From assembly GCA_947176675.1 (NCBI GenBank), contig CAMWRN010000013.1, forward strand, positions 1-19,584: a stretch of DNA of 19,584 bases, read 5' to 3'. Below are positions 1 to 7,030 of the stretch, in pieces. The stretch is from an uncultured Clostridia bacterium (GTDB lineage Bacteria; Bacillota; Clostridia; Oscillospirales; Ruminococcaceae). Below the pieces are notes generated by a model that was not told where the DNA came from, searched no databases, and worked only from the letters and a program-made list of their open reading frames with translations. A program made the translations under genes and the position numbers. Positions within the stretch are counted from its first letter, which is position 1, and the number at the start of each line of letters is the position of its first letter.

Positions 1-305
1 CCGCAAAGGTTTTCATGGGTGATACGGGTTCCATGTTTCTCGGCGGAGCGGTCTGCGCTCTGGGATTTGCAATGCATCAGCATCTGCTGCTTGCGCTGAT
101 AGCAATAGTTTACGTTCTGGACGCGCTTTCGGTGGTCATTCAGGTGACGTACTTCAAGCTGACAAAGGGCAAGCTACTTTTCAAAATGTCACCCATACAT
201 CATCATTTTGAGCTTTGCGGATTTTCAGAATACAAAATAGTTATAACCTTTTCGACCGCCGCTCTTATTGCCGGCGTTGCTGCAAATCTGATCTACAATC
301 TTTAA
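1..305 (+). CDS. mraY: MraY, phospho-MurNAc-pentapeptide transferase (3' end only)
   Basis: This is the C-terminal part of MraY, the membrane enzyme that moves phospho-MurNAc-pentapeptide from UDP to undecaprenyl phosphate to make lipid I. The reading frame enters at base 3 with AKVFMGDTGSMFLGG, the conserved cytoplasmic Asp loop of the family. It continues through two hydrophobic segments and the KMSPIHHHFE motif (His-rich loop near the active site), and ends at a TAA at 303-305. About 100 codons are visible out of a usual 320-330, so the start and most membrane segments lie upstream. The next gene is ftsW, about 50 bases downstream. In many Firmicutes murD would sit between them; it is not here. 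Identity is certain from the motifs. Confidence 0.96.
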   Translation, partial: AKVFMGDTGSMFLGGAVCALGFAMHQHLLLALIAIVYVLDALSVVIQVTYFKLTKGKLLFKMSPIHHHFELCGFSEYKIVITFSTAALIAGVAANLIYNL

Positions 306-343
306 TTTTTATGTGAGAACAAACAGGTACACGAAGTACACGG

Positions 344-350
344 AAGGAGG
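344..350 (+). promoter_or_regulatory. Ribosome binding site that fixes the ftsW start
   Basis: AAGGAGG at 344-350 lies 8 bases before ATG 359 but only 2 bases before the in-frame TTG at 353. Normal spacing therefore favours ATG 359 as the ftsW start. Confidence 0.75.
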
Positions 351-358
351 TATTGTTC

Positions 359-1606
359 ATGCAGAACTCGTCAAATGCAGTTCCCGCAGGAAAAAGAAGA
401 AATAACGCAAACGACGTGCGGAGAAAAAGAATAACGTCCGACGGGACTTCCAGAGGATACCGCGAAAAAATTGCAACGGGTCCTATAGATTATCCGTTTC
501 TGCTGATAGTAATGATACTGCTGGTAATGGGCATCATCATGATGTTCTCAGCCGGCTACGCATGGGCTATCCGCGAGGAAGGCGGCGACGGTACGGCATA
601 CGTCCGCAGTCAGATAGGAATGGCGGGGATAGGTCTGGTGGGAATGTTCTTCGCATCTTTTTTCGACTACCACTGGTTCAGAAAGCCTATAATCGCATAC
701 GGATTTTACGGAATGTGCGTGGTTCTGCTGGTGCTGTGCCTTGTGGGACCGTTTACGCACCCTCAGGGCGGTTCTTACCGTTGGGTAAAGTTCGGTCCGG
801 GCATACCTGCCTTTCAGCCGTCGGAGCTTACAAAGCTTGCGATAATCATGCTTTTTGCTTACCTGATATCGGTCAACTACTCAAAAATGAAGCATTTCAA
901 ATACGGGATAGTTCCTTTTCTGGGCTTTCTCGGTATAGTGGCGGGACTGATGATGATGGAGACCCACCTTTCGGGTACTCTTATAATATGTGCTATCGGA
1001 ATAATCATGATGTTTGTGGGCGGCTCGCGGGTAAAGCACCTGTTTGTGCTGGGCGTAATAGGTGCCGCTGCAATAGCGCTTGCACTGTTCCTGCTGATAG
1101 AGGTAAAGGGAATAGGCTACTTTGAAAAGCGTATGATGTCCTGGACAGACCCGTTCGGAGCGGAAGCTTCCGACGCCACATGGCAAACGAAAAACAGTCT
1201 TATCGCAATAGGCTCGGGAGGTCTTTTCGGTCTCGGTCTGGGAAATTCCAGACAAAAATTTCTTTATCTGCCCGAAGCCAAAAATGACTTTGTTTTCGCA
1301 GTTGTCTGCGAGGAGCTTGGTTTTATCGGCGCACTTATGGTAATAATTCTGTTCCTGCTTTTTATCTGCCGCGGAATGTATATCGCCTCCAAAGCTCCCG
1401 ACAAATACGGCATGATGCTTGCGGTTGGACTTACGGTGCAGATTGGTTTGCAGGCGCTGCTGAATATCGCCGTTGTAACAAACACAATACCCAATACGGG
1501 CGTTTCGCTGCCATTTTTCAGCTACGGAGGAACTGCACTCATCATGCAGCTTGTGCAGATGGGCATTATCCTGAATATATCACGGCAATCAATTATTGAA
1601 ACTTAG
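359..1606 (+). CDS. ftsW: FtsW, septal peptidoglycan glycosyltransferase (SEDS family)
   Basis: FtsW polymerises lipid II into glycan strands at the division septum with a partner class B penicillin-binding protein. The product is 415 aa: a basic, soluble N-terminal tail of about 45 residues (many Lys/Arg, cytoplasmic), then about ten membrane segments. SEDS motifs are clear: FQPSELTKLA near residue 155, the large extracellular loop with WTDPFG (Asp264 is the likely catalytic acid, by family analogy), QTKNSLIAIGSGG, then LPEAKNDFVFAV and a C-terminal PNTGVSLPFFSYGG. The position between mraY and murG favours FtsW over RodA or SpoVE, although SpoVE cannot be excluded by sequence alone. The start is set by the AAGGAGG at 344-350. 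The loop has WQ where many homologues have YQ; nothing suggests loss of function. Confidence 0.9.
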   Translation: MQNSSNAVPAGKRRNNANDVRRKRITSDGTSRGYREKIATGPIDYPFLLIVMILLVMGIIMMFSAGYAWAIREEGGDGTAYVRSQIGMAGIGLVGMFFASFFDYHWFRKPIIAYGFYGMCVVLLVLCLVGPFTHPQGGSYRWVKFGPGIPAFQPSELTKLAIIMLFAYLISVNYSKMKHFKYGIVPFLGFLGIVAGLMMMETHLSGTLIICAIGIIMMFVGGSRVKHLFVLGVIGAAAIALALFLLIEVKGIGYFEKRMMSWTDPFGAEASDATWQTKNSLIAIGSGGLFGLGLGNSRQKFLYLPEAKNDFVFAVVCEELGFIGALMVIILFLLFICRGMYIASKAPDKYGMMLAVGLTVQIGLQALLNIAVVTNTIPNTGVSLPFFSYGGTALIMQLVQMGIILNISRQSIIET

Positions 1607-1611
1607 CGGAA

Positions 1612-1632
1612 GGGCGGATAGTGTATCCTCCC
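1612..1632 (+). other. Short hairpin between ftsW and murG
   Basis: GGGcGGATA, loop GTG, TATCCtCCC: eight pairs with one mismatch, in the 56-base gap before murG. There is no T-run after it, so it is not an intrinsic terminator. It may be an RNA processing or stabilising hairpin inside the operon transcript, or chance. Confidence 0.3.
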
Positions 1633-1662
1633 CTACAAAGACATACGGAAAGGAACAGGTAT

Positions 1663-2811
1663 ATGTTAAATGTTCTTATGGCGGGCGGAGGCACGGGGGG
1701 ACACATAAATCCCGCTCTTGCCATAGCTTCGATAATAAGGGAGCATCACCCCGACGCGGAATTCCTTTTTGCGGGAACTCCGAACGGCATGGAGGCTAAG
1801 CTGATACCAAAAGCGGGATACGATTTTGCGCCCATTAAGGTAAGCGGATTCCAGCGTAAAATCACTCCGAAAAACCTTGTGCGCAACGCCCGTGCGGCGG
1901 CATATCTTACCGCGTCGGGACACCGCTCAAAGCAGATAATTGACAGCTTCAAACCCGATATCGTTATCGGTACCGGAGGATACGTAAGCTATCCTATTCT
2001 GGCAAAAGCCGTTCAGATGGGCATTCCCGCGGCTATTCACGAGCAGAACGCTTTTCCCGGCGTAACCAACCGTTTGCTTGCAAAAAAGGTGGACGAGGTA
2101 ATGCTCACCGTTGAGGAGGCGGCGGGACACCTTGATGCCTGCGCAAAATACACTGTAACGGGACTTCCCGTAAGAGCGGGATTTGCCAAAGGCGCAGTAA
2201 GCCGCGCGGAAGCAAAGAAAGCTCTCGGTTTGGACGAGGGACTCTGTATTTTCAGCTTCGGAGGAAGTCTCGGCGCAGGAGCGATAAATAACGGTGCGGC
2301 GGCTCTTCTGAAGTGGGAAAAGGACAACGATATCCCCGTGAACCATATCCACGGCTTTGGAAGAATGGGTCACGAGACATTTTTGCCTAAACTTAAAGAA
2401 TTGGGCATTGATTACGAAAACGACAAGCGTCTTATAGTAAAAGAATATTTTGACAACATGGACGTGTGTACCGCTGCCGCCGACCTTATTATCTGCCGAA
2501 GCGGCGCGTCCACAATATCCGAATTGCAGGCAATGGGCAGAGCCTCGGTGCTTATTCCGTCGCCCAACGTTACCGCGAATCACCAGTACCACAACGCTAT
2601 GGTTCTGGGACGTGCGGGTGCGGCGGTGGTCATTGAGGAAAAAAATCTGACCGACGAGCTTCTTATCGAAAAAGTCAGCGATCTTATCAAAGAACCCCAA
2701 AAGCTGGACTCCCTCGCGAGACGTGCGGCTGAGACCTATGTAGGTGATACTCCCGACAGAATTTATGCAGTGATCGACAGACTGATAAACAAAAACCGCT
2801 CGGACGTGTAA
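1663..2811 (+). CDS. murG: MurG, lipid II-forming GlcNAc transferase
   Basis: MurG adds GlcNAc from UDP-GlcNAc to lipid I on the inner face of the membrane, making lipid II. The 382-aa product is of normal length for the family. It has the N-terminal glycine loop GGGTGGH (residues 8-14), IGTGGYVSYP and EQNAFPGVTNRLLA in the acceptor domain, GGSLGAGAINN at the start of the UDP-sugar domain, and the donor-binding stretch SGASTISELQAMG followed by NHQYHNA. ATG 1663 is chosen because MLNVLMAGGG gives the usual MurG N-terminus and GGAAAGGAA lies just upstream; a GTG at 1621 in the same frame would add 14 non-conserved residues. It follows ftsW by 56 bases with no terminator, so co-transcription is likely. 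Confidence 0.95.
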   Translation: MLNVLMAGGGTGGHINPALAIASIIREHHPDAEFLFAGTPNGMEAKLIPKAGYDFAPIKVSGFQRKITPKNLVRNARAAAYLTASGHRSKQIIDSFKPDIVIGTGGYVSYPILAKAVQMGIPAAIHEQNAFPGVTNRLLAKKVDEVMLTVEEAAGHLDACAKYTVTGLPVRAGFAKGAVSRAEAKKALGLDEGLCIFSFGGSLGAGAINNGAAALLKWEKDNDIPVNHIHGFGRMGHETFLPKLKELGIDYENDKRLIVKEYFDNMDVCTAAADLIICRSGASTISELQAMGRASVLIPSPNVTANHQYHNAMVLGRAGAAVVIEEKNLTDELLIEKVSDLIKEPQKLDSLARRAAETYVGDTPDRIYAVIDRLINKNRSDV

Positions 2812-2833
2812 AATAACGGCAGACGTGCTCAAA

Positions 2834-2907
2834 ACCGTTTAAAAATCAATTATGCAGCTTGGCTTTCACAAAAAAATCCATGCCGCATAATATGAATCAA
2901 AAACGGT
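2834..2907 (+). other. Long imperfect inverted repeat before murA
   Basis: The outer arms ACCGTTT (2834-2840) and AAACGGT (2901-2907) enclose ATTATGC (2849-2855) pairing with GCATAAT (2885-2891), then TGG (2860-2862) with CCA (2878-2880) around an A-rich loop. The arms are about 29 bases with mismatches and fill most of the 111-base murG-murA gap. The right arm ends directly before the murA ribosome binding site (TAAGGGAG, 2907-2914). There is no T-run, so it is not an intrinsic terminator. It could be a regulatory leader structure or a small repeat remnant. Confidence 0.5.
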
Positions 2908-2922
2908 AAGGGAGCTGCCGAT

Positions 2923-4191
2923 ATGCATTTGCAGAAGCTGGTAATAAACGGAGGTAAAAAGCTGAACGGAGAGATCCGTATTCAGGGAGCAAAAAATGCT
3001 GCGCTGCCTATAATGGCAGCGACCGTACTCTGCGGAAAAAGCGGTGAAAAAATAACTCTGCGGAACTGTCCGCATATCTCCGACGTTTACGCTGCGATGA
3101 GAATTCTTACATATTTGGGCTGCAAGGCAAGCTTTGAGGACGGTACGGTGACAGTAATTCCCGAAAATGTTTCCCGACCTGAAATTTCCGACGAGCTTAT
3201 GCGGGAAATGCGTTCCTCCATATTTTTCCTTGGGGCGATACTCGGCAGAACGGGCAGATGCAGGATAACTCTTCCCGGCGGCTGCGATCTGGGTCCTCGT
3301 CCGATAGATATGCACATTTCCGCTCTTCGGAAAATGGGCGTTACCATAAAAGAGGAGTACGGTGCGCTTGACTGCCGAGCGGAAAAGGGTCTGCACGGAG
3401 CGAAAATTTCTCTGTCATTTCCCTCGGTGGGGACTACCGAAAACATCATGATGGCGGCGGCTCTTGCGGAGGGTACAACGATCATCGGCAACGCTGCCCG
3501 CGAACCCGAAATAGCTGACCTTGCTGAATTCCTCAACCGCTGCGGGGCAAAGATAAACGGCGCCGGATGCGGCAAGATAATCATAAACGGAGTCAAGGAG
3601 CTTCACGGCTGTGACTACAAGATAATGCCGGATAGGATCGCCTGCGCTACATACCTTGCCTGTACCGCTTCGGCGGGAGGGGAGATCGTTATCACAGGCT
3701 GCCGTCCTTGGGACACGGAAAGTATTCTGCCCATTTTTGAGCAGATGGGCTGCTCGGTCTATACGCTTGATGATAAGATATTTTTCAGCGCAACCCGTCC
3801 TCTGAGGGCGGTAAATCCTATACGGACAATGGTGTATCCCGGATTTCCCACGGACGCTCAGGCTCCCGTTATGGCTTCGCTGTGCAGGGCAAAGGGTACG
3901 TCGGTGTTTGTGGAAAACATCTTCGAGAGCCGTTACAAGCATGTTGCGGGACTTACCCGAATGGGTGCTGATATTCTGGTGGAGGGAAAGGTAGCCGTTA
4001 TAGAGGGCGTGAACAGGCTGTACGGCGTAAAGACGGAAGCTCCCGACCTCAGAGGCGGGGCGGGATTGGTTACGGCGGCTCTTGCGGCTGAGGGCACAAG
4101 CGAGATAACAAATATACAGTATATCGACCGAGGCTACGAGGAGATAGAAAACGTGCTTTCATCTTTGGGAGCGGATATAAAAAGAGTCTGA
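2923..4191 (+). CDS. murA: MurA, UDP-GlcNAc 1-carboxyvinyltransferase
   Basis: MurA transfers enolpyruvate from PEP to UDP-GlcNAc, the first committed cytoplasmic step of peptidoglycan synthesis and the fosfomycin target. At 422 aa it matches the usual length. QGAKNAALPIM carries the conserved Lys24. The active loop reads LPGGCDLGPRPIDMH with Cys121 in place of the E. coli Cys115, so fosfomycin sensitivity would be expected unless a resistance factor exists elsewhere. Other signatures are MRSSIFFLGAILGR, PSVGTTENIMMAA, FPTDAQAP and the C-terminal DLRGGAGLV. ATG 2923 has TAAGGGAG at 2907-2914. Firmicutes often have two MurA paralogues; this one is inside the division cluster. It lies between murG and ftsQ, only 16 bases from the next start. 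Confidence 0.96.
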   Translation: MHLQKLVINGGKKLNGEIRIQGAKNAALPIMAATVLCGKSGEKITLRNCPHISDVYAAMRILTYLGCKASFEDGTVTVIPENVSRPEISDELMREMRSSIFFLGAILGRTGRCRITLPGGCDLGPRPIDMHISALRKMGVTIKEEYGALDCRAEKGLHGAKISLSFPSVGTTENIMMAAALAEGTTIIGNAAREPEIADLAEFLNRCGAKINGAGCGKIIINGVKELHGCDYKIMPDRIACATYLACTASAGGEIVITGCRPWDTESILPIFEQMGCSVYTLDDKIFFSATRPLRAVNPIRTMVYPGFPTDAQAPVMASLCRAKGTSVFVENIFESRYKHVAGLTRMGADILVEGKVAVIEGVNRLYGVKTEAPDLRGGAGLVTAALAAEGTSEITNIQYIDRGYEEIENVLSSLGADIKRV

Positions 4192-4207
4192 AAGGAGCGG
4201 ATGTAAA

Positions 4208-5089
4208 ATGCAGAACGGCAGGTCGCAGCAAAAGCGGAAACGGAATATGTCGCTTCATTACAGTGCAGTAGTACTGATCGTTCTGATAATATTTTCCGTT
4301 CTTTCGGTAACGGTTTTGTTCAACATCGAAACGGCCGTGGTAATCGGCTCGTCTATCTATACTGCGGAGGAAATAATCGGAGTCAGCGGTATCCGTGGCG
4401 GCGACAACATGGTACGCAAAAATCTCGGCAAGGCTGAAAACGCTATCACTTCGGAGCTTGTCTATATCGAGGAAGCAAAGATCACCCGCAAACTTCCCTC
4501 ATCGGTGGAGATTGTGATCGTTCCATGCGTTGAGACGGCAAGTCTTCAAGATGAGGGCGGTTTTATGATCGTGAGCGAGACGGGGAAAATACTTAGGCTA
4601 TCGGAAGAACCCGCCGAGGACACGCAGGTGTTCTATGGGGTAAATCCCGCCGAGGAGCTTAAGATCGGCGATACCTTTAAGTCGGAGGACGAAGCCAAGA
4701 CAGAGGTCATCTATGAGCTTATGGCTCTTTCGGAAAACCAATTTGTTTCGGAGATAACCAGCTTTGATGTGAGCGACAGGCTCAACATAAGCTGTGTGTA
4801 CGACAACAGAATAGACATAATGCTGGGAGTAATTACCGATGCGGAATACAAATTCAGGCTTGCCAAAGAGATTATTTCCACAAGGATATCTCCCGGAGCG
4901 GAGGGCAGACTGAAAATGCTGGAAAACGGAGGTCAGTTCCTGAGCAAGGCAGATCTGGAGCAGATAGAAGAAACTTTTATCCGCAATTCCGAAGCGGCTA
5001 CAGAGACCGTTACCGAGGAAACGTCCGCCGAACCCTCTGCGGGGACTTCTGAGGATACGAACACGTCAACAAAACTCAATTTTGAGTAA
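4208..5089 (+). CDS. ftsQ: FtsQ/DivIB divisome protein with POTRA domain
   Basis: This is a single-pass membrane protein of the divisome that scaffolds the FtsL/FtsB (DivIC) complex at the septum. The 293-aa product has a short basic cytoplasmic tail (KRKRN near residues 9-13), one membrane helix at about 20-38, and an extracellular POTRA-like region beginning FNIETAVVIGSSIYTAEEIIG with a following KITRKLPSSVEIVI, both typical of DivIB/FtsQ. Next is a beta-rich domain and a C-terminal tail of about 35 residues rich in Thr, Ser and Glu, probably disordered. Sequence identity in this family is low, so the call rests on topology, POTRA pattern and the position before ftsZ. AAAGGAG ends about 10 bases before ATG 4208. 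Confidence 0.85.
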   Translation: MQNGRSQQKRKRNMSLHYSAVVLIVLIIFSVLSVTVLFNIETAVVIGSSIYTAEEIIGVSGIRGGDNMVRKNLGKAENAITSELVYIEEAKITRKLPSSVEIVIVPCVETASLQDEGGFMIVSETGKILRLSEEPAEDTQVFYGVNPAEELKIGDTFKSEDEAKTEVIYELMALSENQFVSEITSFDVSDRLNISCVYDNRIDIMLGVITDAEYKFRLAKEIISTRISPGAEGRLKMLENGGQFLSKADLEQIEETFIRNSEAATETVTEETSAEPSAGTSEDTNTSTKLNFE

Positions 5090-5098
5090 CGCGGTTTA

Positions 5099-5129
5099 GT
5101 AATTTTTTCTAAATTATAGTTTTTTTTTA
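5099..5129 (+). terminator. Weak AT-rich terminator candidate after ftsQ
   Basis: A seven-pair AT-rich stem (5099-5105 with 5111-5117, one G-U pair, loop TTTCT) is followed at once by nine T residues. The stem is weak, so it may stop only part of the transcription from the upstream genes before the ftsZ promoter. Confidence 0.4.
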
Positions 5130-5137
5130 TAAAACCC

Positions 5138-5166
5138 TTGAAAAAGATTTTAAAGTATGTTAAAAT
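5138..5166 (+). promoter_or_regulatory. Sigma-A promoter of ftsZ
   Basis: TTGAAA (5138-5143), a 17-base spacer, then TAAAAT (5161-5166): five of six consensus bases in each box with ideal spacing. Transcription would start near 5173, leaving a leader of about 140 bases before the ftsZ ATG. The leader has hairpins GGATC/GATCC (5228-5241) and CGGCGG/CTGCCG (5241-5262). Confidence 0.8.
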
Positions 5167-5311
5167 AAATGTTGTATATCTGGAAAGTGTCCCTTTCGGC
5201 GGTTCGTTGGTACATATCAGGACTGCGGGATCGCGGGATCCGGCGGCGGTATTTGCCTCTGCCGTCACAGGATACGGTTTTTATGGAATTTAAAATAGGA
5301 GGACATTGTAA

Positions 5312-6400
5312 ATGGGATTTTCTGTCGATAACGAGGAAGTCTTTTCCGATATTAATATAAAAGTCGTTGGCGTCGGCGGAGGCGGCGGAAACGCGCTTAA
5401 CTGCATGGCTACGGAGGGTATTTTCGATGTTGAGTTCATCGCCGTAAATACCGATGCTGCCGCATTGCGTTCCTCCAAGGCTTCCACAAAAGTCCAGATA
5501 GGTGAAAAGCTTACAAGAGGACGCGGCGCGGGCAATAAGCCGGAAATAGGCGAGCGTTCAGCTCAGGAGAACCGCGATGAGATCGCTGCCGCTCTCAAGG
5601 GCGCGACTATGGTGTTCATTGCCGCGGGTATGGGCGGAGGAACAGGTACGGGCGCGGCTCCCGTTGTTGCTGAGGTAGCCAAGGAAATGGATATCCTCAC
5701 CGTTGCCGTTGTAACAAAGCCGTTCAATTTTGAGCAGAAGGCTAAAATGGTGCAGGCAGAGCGTGGCATCGTGGAGCTTATGAAAAACGTGGATTCCCTT
5801 GTGGTGATCCCCAATGAGAGACTTATTTCCACAAGCGACAAGCCCCTTACTATGAAGGAAAGCTTCGCTATGGCGGATAATATACTTAAAACCGGCGTAA
5901 AATCCATTGCCGAGCTTATCACGGTTGACGGATTCATTAACCTGGACTTTGCGGACGTTGAGACCACTATGAAAAATGCGGGCTACGCGCATATGGCTAT
6001 CGGTCACGGTTCGGGCAAGGACAAGGCTGCCGAGGCGGCAAACGCTGTTATTACAAGTCCGTTGCTTGAAACTTCTATCAGCGGCGCTACAAGACTGTTG
6101 GTAAATATCGTTATGTCCGAGGACGCTCTTTCCACCGATATCGACACGGCTACAAAGCTTATTACCGAGGCTGCCGATCCCGATGTTGAGCTTATCTTCG
6201 GTGCAAGCTTCAACGACCAGATGGAGGACGAGATCAACCTTACCGTTATTGCTTCGGGATTCAAGGATTTCGGCGCGGGAAATGTTGTCAAGGCGGATTC
6301 ACCCGTGGCTGAAGCAACGGAAGCAGAAGCCGCTCCTGCTCCCTCGTCAGCGATCGACGACTATAGCGCACTGTTGGGTATTTTCAACGACAGGACCTGA
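5312..6400 (+). CDS. ftsZ: FtsZ, tubulin-like division GTPase
   Basis: FtsZ polymerises with GTP into the Z-ring that recruits the division machinery. The 362-aa product begins with a short tail and the nucleotide-binding fold (VVGVGGGGGNALN, about residues 18-30), then the tubulin signature GGGTGTG at 108-114, TKPFNFEQK, VIPNERLI, and the T7 loop NLDFADV at 210-216 whose Asp residues complete the GTPase site of the neighbouring subunit. After the globular core comes a short Ala/Glu-rich linker. The tail ends IDDYSALLGIFNDRT, which differs from the common DIPxFLR-type docking peptide. TAGGAGG at 5296-5302 lies 9 bases before ATG 5312. It has its own promoter at 5138-5166 and a terminator at 6415. 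No ftsA precedes it. Confidence 0.97.
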   Translation: MGFSVDNEEVFSDINIKVVGVGGGGGNALNCMATEGIFDVEFIAVNTDAAALRSSKASTKVQIGEKLTRGRGAGNKPEIGERSAQENRDEIAAALKGATMVFIAAGMGGGTGTGAAPVVAEVAKEMDILTVAVVTKPFNFEQKAKMVQAERGIVELMKNVDSLVVIPNERLISTSDKPLTMKESFAMADNILKTGVKSIAELITVDGFINLDFADVETTMKNAGYAHMAIGHGSGKDKAAEAANAVITSPLLETSISGATRLLVNIVMSEDALSTDIDTATKLITEAADPDVELIFGASFNDQMEDEINLTVIASGFKDFGAGNVVKADSPVAEATEAEAAPAPSSAIDDYSALLGIFNDRT

Positions 6401-6414
6401 TAAAAGCAAACGTA

Positions 6415-6450
6415 AAACCCGTTCCGATGAAATGTCGGGACGGGTTTGTT
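6415..6450 (+). terminator. Intrinsic terminator of ftsZ
   Basis: AAACCCGT (6415-6422) pairs with ACGGGTTT (6440-6447), and CCGA (6424-6427) with TCGG (6435-6438), around loop TGAAATG. The 12-pair stem ends in a short T-rich stretch 14 bases after the ftsZ stop. Confidence 0.8.
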
Positions 6451-6462
6451 ATTGCTGCATAA

Positions 6463-6505
6463 AACCGAACGTCCTCTGCCTTTTGAAGACGGAGGACGTT
6501 CGGTT
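6463..6505. other. 14-bp perfect hairpin after the ftsZ terminator
   Basis: AACCGAACGTCCTC (6463-6476) and GAGGACGTTCGGTT (6492-6505) are perfectly complementary around a 15-base loop. No T-run follows on the plus strand. An 8-base direct repeat, ATGGGGTT twice, follows at 6506-6521. It could be a back-up terminator, a transcript-end stabiliser or part of an intergenic repeat. Confidence 0.6.
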
Positions 6506-6531
6506 ATGGGGTTATGGGGTTTTATAGGCAA

Positions 6532-6601
6532 CTGCAAGACGGGGGGAGTCCTGCAGATTGTAAGTGGGCGCCGCCCGCTGTCCGACGGAAATTCCGCGGA
6601 C
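6532..6601. other. Two further GC-rich hairpins in the long intergenic region
   Basis: First, CTGCAaGAC (6532-6540) pairs with GTCcTGCAG (6548-6556) around a G-rich loop. Second, GTCCG (6580-6584) pairs with CGGAC (6597-6601), enclosing CGGA/TCCG (6586-6589 and 6593-6596) with loop AAT. Open frames across 6446-6876 have no family features or good starts and look accidental. From 6602 to 6689 I see nothing recognisable. Confidence 0.45.
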
Positions 6602-6689
6602 TCCACAGCGTATGCGAATGGAGACGAGGACGGCATAAAAACAGTCAAAATCCGTACGGCACGTTATTTTTTCCGAGCCGCCTGACTAT

Positions 6690-6852
6690 AGAACTTATTC
6701 TCATAGGTATCAGCGCACGTCTTTTCAACAATCTTTTGTCGCTGACTGCGTTAAAAATCCTTGCCATACACAAGTATGTCTGCGGATTTTTGCCTTGTCA
6801 TCGGCAAAATCTTGTCGAAAATCCGCACACTATCCCTATGAGAACAAGTTCT
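6690..6852. repeat. MITE-like or REP-like element, 163 bp, with 18-bp terminal inverted repeats
   Basis: AGAACTTATTCTCATAGG (6690-6707) matches the reverse complement of CCTATGAGAACAAGTTCT (6835-6852) at 17 of 18 positions. Inside are CAGCG/CGCTG (6711-6715, 6740-6744), AAAAATCC/GGATTTTT (6753-6760, 6784-6791) with CATAC/GTATG at its tip, TGCGGATTTT/AAAATCCGCA (6781-6790, 6818-6827), and ATTTTGCC/GGCAAAAT just within it. The element has no coding capacity. The architecture suggests a non-autonomous mobile element or a dispersed branched repeat. No clear target duplication was found and copy number cannot be judged from one window. Confidence 0.55.
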
Positions 6853-7001
6853 GAGCTCGCTTCCCTGCGGGCATGATCTTTTTTATGAACATGAAATTTG
6901 TTTTTTGACTATGGCTAAAGTATACACCTTATTTGTGAAAACTGTATGAAAACTTTAGGAAATACTTATAAAAAAGTTGTACAAAAAATTCGAAAAAACT
7001 C
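6853..7001. other. AT-rich spacer before the small transcription unit
   Basis: No gene, repeat or RNA family is recognised. The second half is strongly AT-rich (runs of A, AAAAAGTTGTAC at 6971-6982) and could act as an UP-element-like region for the promoter at 7002; the AAAGTTGT stretch also resembles a half-site of the operators downstream. Confidence 0.4.
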
Positions 7002-7030
7002 TTGACAACTTTTTAAAGTTGTGCTAAACT
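7002..7030 (+). promoter_or_regulatory. Sigma-A promoter of the 22-codon small ORF
   Basis: TTGACA (7002-7007, perfect), a 17-base spacer, then TAAACT (7025-7030). Transcription would begin near 7037, about 28 bases before the small ORF's ATG. The spacer and the bases after the -10 box are palindromic operators. Confidence 0.8.

Noticed and set aside
1621..1662. GTG 1621 as the murG start
   Set aside because: It adds 14 residues not typical of MurG; ATG 1663 places the glycine loop at the usual position.
1927..2832. 301-codon open frame on the minus strand
   Set aside because: It is opposite murG, with low-complexity translation and no ribosome binding site; a shadow of the real gene.
6446..6876. 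Plus-strand open frames of 79 and 120 codons after ftsZ
   Set aside because: They run through hairpins and the inverted-repeat element, lack ribosome binding sites and give translations without domain features.
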